DNA of 64,000 bases from Inonotus obliquus (Eukaryota; Basidiomycota; Agaricomycetes; Hymenochaetales; Hymenochaetaceae): contig JAJHTX010000002.1 in NCBI GenBank assembly GCA_032164295.1, forward strand, positions 1,922,001 through 1,986,000, given 5' to 3'. The notes under the pieces were generated by a model that searched no databases, was not told where the DNA came from, and saw only the letters and a program-made list of their open reading frames with translations. Shown piece after piece: positions 52,328 to 63,611 of the stretch; positions within the stretch are counted from its first letter, which is position 1, and each line of letters begins with the position of its first letter. The position numbers and the translations under genes were made by a program.

Positions 52328-54024
52328 TTAGTCGTTTGCTCTCTTCAGAGTTTCTCTGGGATAGGAGAAAGCAAGGGTGGGCAGTGTTATCATGTCCGGG
52401 AAGGTATGACTATCACGACGTGGAGGTGGACCTATTTCGAAGGATCGAGAGCTCATGTGCGCAGGAGCAGGTGCGGCGCGATATTGAGTAACTCCTCCTA
52501 AGGTGAGCTCAGGAGCCGGTAGTGTTTCATGGGCCAACGAAACATCATCAAAGTCTACCTCGCTCTTCCTATCGTCTGACTTCTCCTGACTGGCTCTCGT
52601 TTCTGGCGCAGGCTCAAGGGAAAAGGGAGTAACTCCAAACCTTGCCTCGGTGTCTGACAATGTCTTGTTGCGCGGCGTCGTGAATTTTGGTAGCTCAGCA
52701 GTATCTGGCAGGATACGACGCGTGCTAATGAAAAGGATGGAGTTTACTAGACCTGTGGAGTAGGCAGGGTTGACAGAGTGATCGTTGACGAATCGAAAGC
52801 AACGTACAGTTGTTATTAGTAATACAACAACGCGGAAAGTCTTCAAACGTACCTGTGAGATTGAATATCACGCCCGTCGCGATCGTTGCCCAGAACGGTA
52901 CAGAGCGGTCGTCGAAAGCGCTCAGTCGTGCGAGAGCAATAGGAACGATGATGAGGCTGTATGCGACCTGATGAAGAACACATGCAACATCCATCAGGCA
53001 ACAGTCGATGAAGAGACGGGGTGGCATTCGCATCATACCGGGTACCTGATCGTAACGAGGATGATATTAGCACTACAATAAGAATACAAACTATTAGATG
53101 GAGGACGTACCAGACCATGAAGGTAACAACGCGGAGCATCGCAGTATCAAGTATGTCTCGAGAGAAAGAAAGCTGCCATGCCTGGCTTCGTTTGATCCAG
53201 CGAAGACGCCATCGTCCATTAACTTTGGCTAGATTGCCTCGTACACGGAGCAAAATGAGGGAATATAATATGAAGCCCAATCCCGCAGAGAGAAATTCCT
53301 TTTCACGCAGGACCAGTGAGATTGCAGATTGACAGTAGAAAGCATTTGCTTACGATGAAGTATTCCATGTATATCTGCTGCGCAGGATAGTCGTCTGTGA
53401 TCCAACACCAGAATCCGGAAACACCAAAATATGGCCCACGTTCTGGAGTCTCCGTACTTAATGGCCCCAACGTTATAATCATCGCGATCATTGACCAGCC
53501 GCCGACAAGGGTTGCAATCATACCCGTGCGCGTAGTCTTCCAGCGCATGAATAGCAAATTGAAAACATGGACAGCGATGACGAACGACCAGAGCGCTGTT
53601 CCTACATTAGCGGCATTCTTAAGACCGCCTTGGAAGGTGCAGAGTCTTCCATTATATACAATGCCTTCTTTGATCCAACGCACGTTAAGAATCGATCCTA
53701 TTGCTTGCATCACATTGGCGATTAGTAGCGAGACAAGATAAGGAGCAATATTCGTGCGGTGAAACGTTTTGGTCCGTTTACTGAGTATGTAGTACTGGAG
53801 ACCTGTGATAAGAACAATAGGCCGCCAACGCCTGATGACACTCACCAGTAATCCCGATAGCACCCCAAAGATTGAGAGGACGCCGGCAATGACAAGGAAC
53901 TACATAAGCCAATAATTCACATTAGGTATCGTAAAGGAGTGAGAAATTCACACACCGTTACTCCCCGTTTCTGTCCTGCAGTGTAAATCCGGACGGCAGG
54001 GCCCTCATTGAATACATAAGACAT
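52328..54024 (-). CDS. Seven-transmembrane receptor, fungal cAMP-receptor-like (Git3/CAR-type)
   Basis: This is a putative G-protein-coupled receptor of the plasma membrane. The start at 54024 gives MSYVFNEGPAVRIYTAGQKR. After an intron come TM1 FLVIAGVLSIFGVLSGLL, a Lys/Arg loop (LSKRTKTFHRTNIAP), TM2 YLVSLLIANVMQAIGSILN, a Cys-containing loop (GRLCTFQGGLKNAANVG), TM3 ALWSFVIAVHVFNLLFMRW, TM4 IATLVGGWSMIAMIITLGP, an extracellular loop with FGVSGFWCWI, TM5, and a long basic third cytoplasmic loop (GNLAKVNGRWRLRWIKRS). TM6/TM7 follow (ACVLHQVAYSLIIVPIALA; FWATIATGVIFNLTGLVNSI). The C-terminal tail is about 125 residues, Ser/Pro/Glu-rich, and likely phosphorylated. The TM2-loop-TM3 pattern resembles the Dictyostelium cAMP-receptor and Git3 classes; the ligand is unknown. 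Confidence 0.8.
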
Positions 54025-54566
54025 TGTATACCACAAGAAAAAAGACGACGGATCTGTGAAAAGAGAGCCTGTCACGGAAAAGAAAAGCAACAGCAAAAGC
54101 ACGCCTGCGAGCAAATGAATCAATCAAGCTCAGCTTGAGAGTTTCTGGAGACAAGAGGGAGTTAGGGTGGGGGTCGAAAGACGACGACTAGCTCGCGACG
54201 AACATATCCTTATAGCTTTTCCCATCAGGTACCACATGTAGACCCATCTGGATCCCTTATTGAAGGAGACACAGGGATGTCGATAGATAAGTTCTGGATG
54301 CGCTATTGGTCTTTCACACATCAAGAATCACGGCAACGCGACTGATGCGCGATAGAGAAGCGGGGCCACGTTCATGGGAGTATATTACTCAGACGACCTT
54401 TTTCCAGGTCGCAAGGTGCAGAAGTATGGCTGGGGACGAATTTACGTCGACGACCGATGGTTTGATAATTACGATCCTTCCTATCGATGGGTAAGTGTGC
54501 ATCACAAGAAAGTATATGATGTGGTTCTGATGCTCGCACGATTTCTAGTCCATTCATAACCAACCC

Positions 54567-54857
54567 TTATCCAACGGCACCCTTAGAGCTAAATTCAGTA
54601 TAGAAGGGGAACTCGGGTGGGCTCGTTGGCGATAGGTTAGCGACAGTCTTGATAGATGTAAAGCAAAGCAACGTGAACAAGGTGGTTAGCCACAATGTAT
54701 TTCCACATTTGTACCGCAGTTGTGTCAAAAGAATCGGCAAAGTTTCGCTATCGTGCACAAGTTCATCAGCATACGCTACCAGAAATCGTTCATCTTCTTG
54801 CAAAGCCGTTTGGCAGTCACGGTGAGGCAAGAGGAGGCGCCATCTCATGAAGGTCAC
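54567..54857 (-). CDS. Candidate small ORF of unknown function
   Basis: This is a 96-residue uninterrupted frame on the minus strand with a helical, charged segment (ALQEDERFLVAYADELVHDS) followed by a hydrophobic stretch (TLWLTTLFTLLCFTS) that could span a membrane. No domain is recognised, and a partly open frame with a good donor also exists on the plus strand near 54374-54491, so the assignment is weak. Confidence 0.25.
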   Translation of the reverse strand: MTFMRWRLLLPHRDCQTALQEDERFLVAYADELVHDSETLPILLTQLRYKCGNTLWLTTLFTLLCFTSIKTVANLSPTSPPEFPFYTEFSSKGAVG

Positions 54858-54957
54858 ATCACGACCATGTTATGTGTCTGTGACAGGAGTCCACGTCACT
54901 GTGCGTTACGTCCATCCATAGAACTTCAACTATCGTCCACACTATCCATTCTTCGAG

Positions 54958-55836
54958 ATGAGAATTACTTCAACATTACCGATTCATTTGTGAGTGACCT
55001 GTGACATTATCTGTCGACTATGCCGGCTCAATGTGAATATATTGTTATATAGATTGCTTTGCATCCAGTCTTTTCTAGATGAAGGAGCGTATTGTCGTGA
55101 AGTACCAGCACCTTCCATGGTTTATGCCGAAAACCATTTAGGTCTCTTTCAATCCGCGTTGATCGGCGCAGGGAGGGGAAATGCTTCAAGAATCATACGA
55201 CGTGCTGGTGCAGCCGACGGAGAGATGCAAGACGCGATATGTCAGCCGGCTGGCTCATGCGAACCCTGTCCGGAAGACCTTGTAAGTGACCTTGCTATGT
55301 GCGAACCCTTTCCAAATGCCTGAACCACGCCTCCATTAACACAGCTTCAAGAACCATTTTGTCAACCTTTCGGAAATAGGCGACTACTGCATTGCATCCC
55401 AATGTCTGCAACACCAGGTAGCGATAGGCTCTCCCATGACATCCAGTCTGACGGCGAAGGGCACGAGAAAAATGGCGATGGGGCTGAGGATACACCGCAT
55501 GTGCCACCGCACCATCCGGCAGGTAGACCCCCGCAATCTGCTCTCCCAGCCTGGGAGAGCTGCGGAAGGCGCGTACCAAAAGAACGGGCCGACTTCTTAG
55601 AGTTCGTGCTGTGCAACGTAATTTTTGCCGCGCTTGCACTTACGGGCGTGTTGATTCGTTCTGAACGTATGAAGGCCGTTCGGGCTCGACGATTGGCCGC
55701 ACGGATCGGAGTTGGTCTCCGTAGGGCTTCCAGTGGAAGCTGGGCTGCCGTGGGTGGTATGGGTGCTGCTCTTCTAGAAGCGGAAAGTCGAAGTGAGGAA
55801 AGACAGTTAATGAGAGACGATGCTTCGGATTCGTGA
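54958..55836 (+). CDS. Cys-rich single-pass membrane protein of unknown function
   Basis: Three exons (54958-54989, 55053-55281, 55345-55836) join in frame with canonical introns and give 250 residues. The N-terminus MRITSTLPIHLLLCIQSF looks like a signal peptide. The extracellular part contains paired cysteines: GAYCREVPAPS, ICQPAGSCEPCPEDLLQEPF, then CQPFGNRRLLHC. A His/Pro/Ser-rich stretch leads to a single hydrophobic helix (FLEFVLCNVIFAALALTGVL) followed by a basic, Ala-rich cytoplasmic tail. The CxxC-containing ectodomain and single helix recall JTB-type proteins, but I cannot confirm this. The topology is inferred; the function is unknown. Confidence 0.65.
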
Positions 55837-57100
55837 ATTGAATATTGGTCGGTTTCGCGCGTTCTTCAAACCCTTTGCACTGCAGGAACGAGTGCTTTTC
55901 TTGTAGCCATCTCAAGGTTACACCTCAACAAATCCGGGAGCTCCATTCTGCATGAGGACCCTTCGGATAATGCTGAAAATCCCACTCGGATCTTTCGAGC
56001 GCTGAACCAACTTCGAGTTCGGCTTGTACTATCAAGAAGCGATTTGTACTTCTCCCTCGCATCAGCGTCATAGTCTCGCCGGGTTGCAAGCCATCACTTT
56101 CAAAATACACGAGCAAGTATCCTTGGTGATCGCATAAGGATAACCGTCTTCGTCTTCGTCTTCCAAATCATTCAGCGCCGGCCGCGCGGACGTTGAAGTT
56201 TCATAATCCAGTCAACAAGGCTCTAACTCGCAAGTACGGAAGAAGATGGAGGATTTCAGATACAAGTTCGCCAAGACTCCTTCATCATCCTCGGTCACAC
56301 TACTAGATCGACAGGCATTCCCCGTATGGGCATTCGAACCTAGACGCATTGCCAACAAACGGCGGTACCGAGGTCTAAACGCTGGTATAAATCCTCCGGC
56401 CATATTGGGCACAAGACAAACCCGGCATCAGTCGCTACTGCTGCGCACAGTGCACAGTACGCCGTAATAGTCTTTGCTTCTTGATTCTGTCAATTCGGTG
56501 TGAACGTTTGATGAATTGTATCATTGCGGATTTTGAGGACTGCTCCGCCGAAGTGCTGTGCATCAACTTTTGAAAGTACGCATCTACATCTGATACCATA
56601 CTCATACTACTCTTGATGCTGAACGGCCAATAAACTCAGAGCCTTTTGAGCCCTAGAGAAAAATTTCCGATGGACCGGAGATGAAGCTACTTGTGCTTGA
56701 TGTTGTTGTTGGGGATGGAGACGTAGTGAGGATATTCACTTGATCTGATCATGATTCGTGATCGATATCTATTCCTTGCAAGGTTCTTGTTTCTTTGATA
56801 CTCCAACAGCCACAAAAGCAGAATCGCATTCGCAGACCGTTCACATTGTTTCCGGGAACATCCCTCATACACATGGCAAACACGGTGCATCGCATTCGAA
56901 GCGGCACATATTTGTACCTTCGGTGCTACCAGAAACATTCATCGCTGCTTGAAGTGCATCCTGGATCAAAGAAGTTGATCCTAGCTATCAGCTTCTAAGG
57001 CAGACCATCCCGCATCACAGCACTAGCTGCGTCTTGACGTCCGCCAAACACTAAGATTACAAGCACACCCTTGTCAAATGATCATAGTTGATATAAAGTT
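55837..57100. other. Region with only weak coding signal
   Basis: A minus-strand frame (55925-56116, VYFESDGLQPGETMTLMRG) reads like protein but has no clear start, partner exon or domain. A second minus frame near 56212-56412 is similar. They may be remnants of a decayed gene. The remainder holds no supportable feature. Confidence 0.3.
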
Positions 57101-58970
57101 CATGAATCGTCAGAGACGAGTCTTCTAAGGCGTGTGTTGATCAGGCAACAGCACTGCCCGCTCCAAATATAACCTGCGATACAAGGCTTACTTGGAATGA
57201 CCACCGAAAAGTCAAACGCCTCTATCAGTGATGAAACCTCTTTGGTGAATGACTGGCCACTGCGACCCATAAGGTAATACCACGTAGCCACTGGAGACAT
57301 CTATTACCTAACCTCCGATATCTTTCCCGTCCTACAACATGAGAGAAAGACGCTGATAGCATATATGTTTCCCGATGAATCACTGCATATAGGCTTGCAT
57401 CTGACTTTCTTTCTGACCCTTTGAGGGAGGTGATGGCTCGGTACCGTGTCGTCGGAAATTTCCAAATCTGCACGACCGCATACGAGTTAACCACGGGCCG
57501 ATGAACATATTGATGACAACAGGAAGCCACCGGTGGCGATCGTGGCTGTATGCAGAGTCCACACACAAAGATAGATGACTCTTTCTAGCATTTGAAAGCT
57601 AGCCAAATACGATTATGTTGCCACGGTGTACTTGAAGCACTGGGTGCATAGTACAGCGACCAATTTCTTGTGCCCGCGATGTAAAGCTGGATCTGGCAGG
57701 TTATTCATACAGACCGTCATGGACAGTGAGATAATGAAGGGCTAAGGTGATTACTATGGAACACCTTCCGCAAGGATTTGAGGAATGCATGTGTGAAATA
57801 TTCGGCTGAAAATGAAAATGAAACAGGGACTTGATAGTATAGTATCGGGAAGTGCGGGGAACACGGACTGTTTGGGGAAGCCCCTTTCTTCGTTTCAGAC
57901 TGACTGAAAGCAGCTTATGCCAAGGCGAACATGTCAAGGTGCGGTGGTCCGGTACGAAGTGGTCGATCTTAGTGGAAACCACTACGTTTATTCGTCCGTT
58001 GACGGGCGCTCAGCTAACCGTAAGAGGGAAAAGCCTGGACAGGAGGAATCTTGCGCATAAACTTCATGTCCAGATATCGAGTCTGTGACACGGGCACATG
58101 CAAATATTAGGATGACAATGGTGCCGAAAAGGCATCCACCTGTGAGGTATCCTGTTATAGGAGTGATTATCCAAGATAATTTCTGAATGGCGAAACACGG
58201 ACCCAGCACCAACTGCAGGAACAGCGTACGGGCGCGCCCATCCGAAGATTGCATATACACGGAGGTCATCGGGCGAAATGTCAGCCTCGGCTCTGGTTCT
58301 GTCCGTCACAAGTGGTGGTATATGATGCTCGTAGCAAGCTGACGGACACCCGCTGGGATGAACATGCACCATGCCTGAAAAGATACTCCAAGATCCTCGG
58401 GAGTTTCACTGTCTCGATCATTCAAGACGAAGCAGACCATTCAGGTTGAGACTGAGCCAAGGTTGAGGTCGTGGGATTCTGTTGTTGCATGACCGCTAGT
58501 CACCTGCGGCTTACGAACTCCTGGTTGAGCACCGAAAAGACATAGTTGTAGAAGCTGTAGTAGCACATGCAGGTAAACAAATACTGCGTGGAATACCTTG
58601 AGAACAGTTTGCAATGTGATCGATCATGGGAACGGCCAGATGCACGAGATAAGTGCGAATTGCGATGAGACGCGTGTCCTTTGATGCTTGGGGAAGCGTA
58701 CATTCACAATGTAAATTTGAATGATCAATCGAAAAGGACTCACAACTTGTGTTCCTCGTTGGCTAGGGATATTCCCGGCGCAACGAACGACCAGTCAAGT
58801 TCAGACATCGCGTCACGCAACTTGACATTGTCCGGTCCTGTATAAATGATCTCATAGCACTCGGCTGGACGTGTTCCCGGCCCGACCTTTGCACATCCAA
58901 CTCGAAGCGCAACCATCGGCTCCAGGACACCCGAGCCCAGCGAAACACGCCCGAGTGCGGATTCGTACAT
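57101..58970 (-). pseudogene. Probable decayed or unresolved multi-helix membrane protein gene
   Basis: Several minus-strand segments look like parts of a basidiomycete multi-helix membrane protein: QYLFTCMCYYSFYNYVFSVL (near 58560), DLRVYAIFGWARPY (near 58260) and, in a different frame directly after it, LFLQLVLGPCFAIQKLSWII and GGCLFGTIVILIFACARV (near 58110-58220). DLRVYAIFG resembles the loop found in the fungal DUF6533/DUF6534 membrane families. No GT-AG intron of reasonable size joins the two adjacent frames near 58215, which points to a frameshift. Upstream, a Met-initiated frame (58740-58970) could be an N-terminal exon. Boundaries are approximate and the family is a guess. Confidence 0.3.
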
Positions 58971-59293
58971 GAGGGGCTAGGAGCAAGGCGACGCGAATTG
59001 AGGCGAGGCGCAGTCTCCGGTACGTTATTCCTGAAACATTGATAATATGTATACATACGCCGTTATTAGTATCCTAGTCTCCAATCAGAGCTCCTCGTTA
59101 ATCCCAATAACCACCGAGAAACCCGAGGCCGAGGCTACTCAACTGCAGAAAGGGCAGCGTATCTCAGCGGAGGCCATGATGTATGTGTCGCGCACCGAAG
59201 CATAGGAAAAGACGATAGAAATTTGGATAGCCTCAGGATTCGAGATAGCTGATCTATTCGCGTTGCTTCTTTGCCTATGCATGAGATTCAATA

Positions 59294-59626
59294 ATGCATT
59301 CGAACAAAACAGCAGCCACCAGAGGACAGTCCGTGCGACTCGGAATGAATTCGGATGAGGGGAAGAAGGACGTACTTCAGATCCATCTCATATCTAATCA
59401 GGTATCGTATTACGACGTACCGCCCTTGACACACGCAGGCTTCTCGGCTTGTGTCATGTTTCCCGCAAATCTAACCGGTAAAGACTTAACAGGTCTCGCT
59501 GCTGGATACAATCTAAAATTGAGCAAAGGCACAGTCCTGTATAACCAATGTATGGTCAAGCCCGGCCCCGACTGTCAGGTCAGAAATGAAGCGATAGGAC
59601 CTGATAGCTCTCCGTGCTCGTCTTAG
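59294..59626 (+). CDS. Candidate small ORF of unknown function
   Basis: This is an uninterrupted 110-codon frame starting with ATG. It contains no signal peptide, no membrane helix and no known domain; four cysteines are spread through the second half. It is isolated between the decayed membrane-protein region and the F-box gene. It could be a real lineage-specific gene or chance. Confidence 0.25.
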   Translation: MHSNKTAATRGQSVRLGMNSDEGKKDVLQIHLISNQVSYYDVPPLTHAGFSACVMFPANLTGKDLTGLAAGYNLKLSKGTVLYNQCMVKPGPDCQVRNEAIGPDSSPCSS

Positions 59627-60938
59627 TATCACGGTACGCGAGGGTCGCCTAAGGTCACTGTCGAAGTATGTGGGCGGCGCTGATGCGATTAAAATAATGT
59701 CATAAAACCGGAAACCGAAGGAATGCGTAAATGCGTTGCTGGAATACTTATCCAAGGTCTGATCGGTGACCGACAGACAGAGTTGAGTCTCCACTCCCCG
59801 ACGCTTTGTGATATGCGCGTGGCGTGAGAGAGTTTAATTCCAATCAGAATTAGCGCAAGCCAATTTTTCAGGGGCAAGCAGCGACCGTTACACACGGAGT
59901 ACAGATTACGCGGTAGAGGGTCAAATCTGTAACGTTACTCTAGAACGACATATTGCGCTCGCTCCGGGCAGTCATAGGTTGAGTTTCTTGACGATGCACG
60001 GCTTCGAGCAGGGACGATTGCCTTCCTGCTTGGCGAAATCTAAAGGTTTCCCGAGGATGCCGACATTTAGTCCTAGAGCTCACTACTTGACCGCGCTCTG
60101 TGACTATTTGACATTCCTGGGTGAGAGCCGGACAAAGAGCGGGCTGTCGCCCGGTTCCTTGATCCGTCCTGTCTAGTGTCCTCCGAGTGTGGTATTCTGT
60201 CGGGAAGCCAGAAGGAGGATCTACCCAGAAGTTTCTGGTGGGAAGGATAACGACTCAAGCACAGGTTGGATGATGAAATCGACATTTGGAAAGGTTAAGC
60301 GGTGATGCGCGCGAAGGAAACTCTTGATAGCATCAAGCAGTCAACGCGTGATAGTCGTTGAGCAACGAGCGATTAATGGCAGGCATATACTGGGGAAGGT
60401 CTCCAGGAACAGATTGGGCATCACCGAGCACACCGTATCGTTCTTTCCTGCAAGGTGCCACTCCGAAAGGAAACAAGAGAGAAGCAGATGAAGGTATCAC
60501 GAGCGACGCTTAGAAGAGCCTTGTACTTGTGCTCTTACAACGATATTAGTTGTCATTGGGAAAAGCGGGACTTGAGGTAAACAAACAAGAGTAAGTAGGT
60601 ACTGCTACGTTAGGGAAGTCCATGAGGATCTGGTGCTTACCTAATGACGAGGTGATGCTGTACTCGTGCACGTGGCTGTGACTGGCTGTCTCGCGTGTTT
60701 TGCTCCGATCAAGCTGGAGTTTTTTTCGTTGTTAGTGCGCCGACTTGTCTGGTTGCTTATCCCGACAGCCTACTCTCTCGGAACACCGTAATCTGCCTGC
60801 CTCCTTTGCCTTTCCTCCGCTTATTCTTCCGCATCTTTATATAACAAAGCGTTTCGGAGCTCCTTTCTCCCCCATCTCGAATGGTCTCGGACTTGCTTCC
60901 TCATCCTCGCCAACTCTACTTGTCTACTTTGTATCACT
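59627..60938. other. Intergenic region and F-box gene promoter
   Basis: There is no supportable gene. The last 200 bp are CT-rich and contain a TATA-like box, fitting the promoter of the F-box gene. Confidence 0.45.
60836..60844 (+). promoter_or_regulatory. TATA-like element upstream of F-box gene
   Basis: TTTATATAA lies about 95 bp before the ATG at 60939, followed by a CT-rich leader. Confidence 0.4.
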
Positions 60939-62808
60939 ATGTCTACCCTTGCGTTCCAAGATGCATTCAACTGGACGCCTCTCCCGCATGAACTCAAGCG
61001 GGCCATACTCGACCAACTTTCTCTCAAGGATGTTTGGTCATGCGCACAATCCTCTCGCGACACCTACTCTCTCTGTCTACCCATACTTTTCAAGGTATGT
61101 TTTTTCTTTCCCTCTACCCTCACCAGAGAAACTCACTTCACTCACAGACAGTCAACCTGCCCAATCTTGAATCCCTCTATTCTTTCCTCGAGGCAGTGCC
61201 GCCCCATCATTGTCAACTCATCCGTGATCTGCGCATCTCCACCCAATCCCGTTTCCGCGATCATGATCACTCTGATGCCTTCACGCGCCCCACTTCCCCG
61301 TGTTCCGATGCCAGCACACCTCTCATCAATTTGCTCAAGGGATGTACCAGTCTGGAAGCCTTAGAGATCAAAGTCTGTGGAGGGCTGGCAGGTAGTTCGT
61401 TGCTGCCTTTGTTCCAAGAGTCCCGAATGGAAAGGGTCAAAAAATTGAGAATAGAGAATTTGGAAATGGAGGAAACGGCGCCAATGTAAGCTCTTTTCAC
61501 GATATGATCAAATTGACTTTCTCAAATTTTGAAACGAATAGTTCTGAGCGTTTGATTGTTTCGATGGCATTCTCCCTCCCTTCCCTCGAATCGCTATCTC
61601 TTGCGCGCATCACTCGATCAGCTTTGCACGCTCCAGAGCTGCTCTTTTCAAACATCCCCCTCGCACAGGACAACGAGGCCGGCTCCACCCTTCCTCCTCA
61701 CCCTTTCCTCGGCACCGAGCTTCGCCTTCCGCAGCTTCTCCGCGTGCCCAAACTAAAGCAATTGCAAATAAGGGATACGCACCTCGGCGACCCTTTGTGG
61801 GAAGAGGTGTGTAGCGAATGTCCACTTGAAGTGTTGGACCTGGGTTCATGTGCCTACGTGAGCCCCGCGGCAAACGAAGCGTTCACTGCGAGAATCCTGG
61901 CCCGCGCCCCGCCGAGCATTACTACATGTGCTTTGAGTGCATCATTGCCCCCTCTCGCGGCGACTACGCCGGGTACCCTTAATGCAGCGGTTTCGCCCAT
62001 GTCGCCGATATGCAAGCCCTCGCCTTTCTCGCCTGCGTCCTCATCTCCATCCTCTCCTCTTTCACCAAATACTCCTTTCAACGTAGCCATGCCTCTGGGA
62101 TTTGCGGTACAGACGAACATTCCGGCCCTTCCTCGTCTGCGGACGTTGCACTTGACTCCTCTCGTTCCCACTTCCGCCATTTCAACAACCTTATCCCAGC
62201 CCGCCCTTGCCGCATCTCCCGTACAGACTTTGTCGTGCTCATTTCACCCTGACGATGCGGCGGAGGGATGCAGAGAACTGGAAAGTTTCCTGAAGGAAAG
62301 GGAGAGATTAACGAGGTTGACTCAAGAACCGGGTCAGAGGCAAGGACAGGGACGAAAGAGGGCGTCAAGTAAACTAAGCGAATGTTCGATAACGCCTGGG
62401 GGTATTTCTTTGGAAAACGGACGTGCCCGCTCGAACACACTTCCGACCTCTCTTCCCACTGCTGTTTCCTCCCCTTCTCTCGCTCCAATAACCGTAACAA
62501 GCCCAACTGCGACAACATCTGCAATTTATCCATCGCTATCGACACTATCAATTGATATTCCTAACTCGCCTGCATCTCCCGGAGCAACACTGTCTCCGCG
62601 CCGTCTTGCCGCTGCACGTAGACGTGCGGCCGAACGTCGGGATGCAGCCCTCCGTCTGCGACAGGTCGCAAAAGATATGGGAATGAACGTTGTTCTGAAT
62701 GGCGCCGAATTGGAGAGCATAGAGGAAGGAAGTAGCTGCGTTACACGCAGCGCAGTAACTGGGACTGGGCTTGAAGGTGCAGCAAGGACGAGGAATAACT
62801 CGGCTTAA
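60939..62808 (+). CDS. F-box protein with leucine-rich region
   Basis: This is probably a substrate adaptor of an SCF ubiquitin ligase. Three exons (60939-61094, 61148-61485, 61542-62808) join with canonical introns to 586 residues. The N-terminus carries an F-box: WTPLPHELKRAILDQLSLKD followed by VWSCAQSSRDTYSLCLPIL. Leucine-rich segments follow (LINLLKGCTSLEALEIKVCG, SLPSLESLSLARI, LLRVPKLKQLQIRDTHLG, CPLEVLDLGSCAYVS), typical of substrate-binding repeats. The C-terminal half is Ser/Pro/Thr-rich and probably disordered, ending with a basic Arg/Ala helix (RRLAAARRRAAERRDAALRL). Fungal F-box proteins of this type are numerous and diverse; the target is unknown. Confidence 0.85.
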
Positions 62809-63611
62809 CACCATCCCAACTTTTCTGTTTGTTTGTTTTTCCTCCATGCTCTCAGCTGTGTATCGCGGACCGATATGGACTCGAGACTTTCACTTTCCTC
62901 ACTCTCCTTAAAGTTTGGTCTCTTTTCTGGACATTTATGGTTTAATAGAATTAGGACGGACTTCAACGTTAGTTTAGGAAGTATATTACTTAGTTTCCAG
63001 TATATTATACAGTCACTTAATTCATTGCAACCCATTCTCTCAATTCAAATGACGCGACTAGCTGTATGCAGAGAAGTGCTGACAGTGGGTAGGGTTTTTG
63101 AGGATGTAAGTGTCCAAATAGTGGCATCTGTGGACGCCAAAATGCCCTTCTTTCGAATTGCATAGTCGTATACTTGAATTGTGTCGGATGGGCGCCAAGT
63201 TGACTGTAATGGTTTACTGCAAACGTTTTCAACGAAAGGATTTGTGTTTCTACATTCTGACCACCAAGAAGAGAAGGAGGAATTCCAGGCTCATAGTAAA
63301 GCAAAGAAATATTATGTAATTGCTTTCTTTCTTTCAATATCTATATTCAGCAAGAACTCGGTGTTTGCCGAACGCACAGCCACTGAGACCATGCTGCGCG
63401 TAGTGGAGCATCTTCCCGCCGTACACAACGTCCTCAAGGCTCAGCTCGACGACACCGCGGTAAGTCTGATCGCCTATTTCTGCTCATAGCTATCGTATCT
63501 ACGAAGGAGGTGTCATTCTGCTGTCTTTCCTGGCGTTTTAACGGTTTAAATCGATGGATTTGTTCATGCACTGACGGATGACACTCTATCTTTTTCACCT
63601 ATAACATATAG
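62809..63611. other. Intergenic region and eL20 5' leader with intron
   Basis: The stretch up to 63390 has no supportable gene. From 63391 an ATG-led frame of 23 codons ends at a canonical donor (63460), and the acceptor lies immediately before the eL20 ATG (63611). The most likely reading is a 5' UTR exon and intron of the ribosomal protein gene. Confidence 0.5.
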
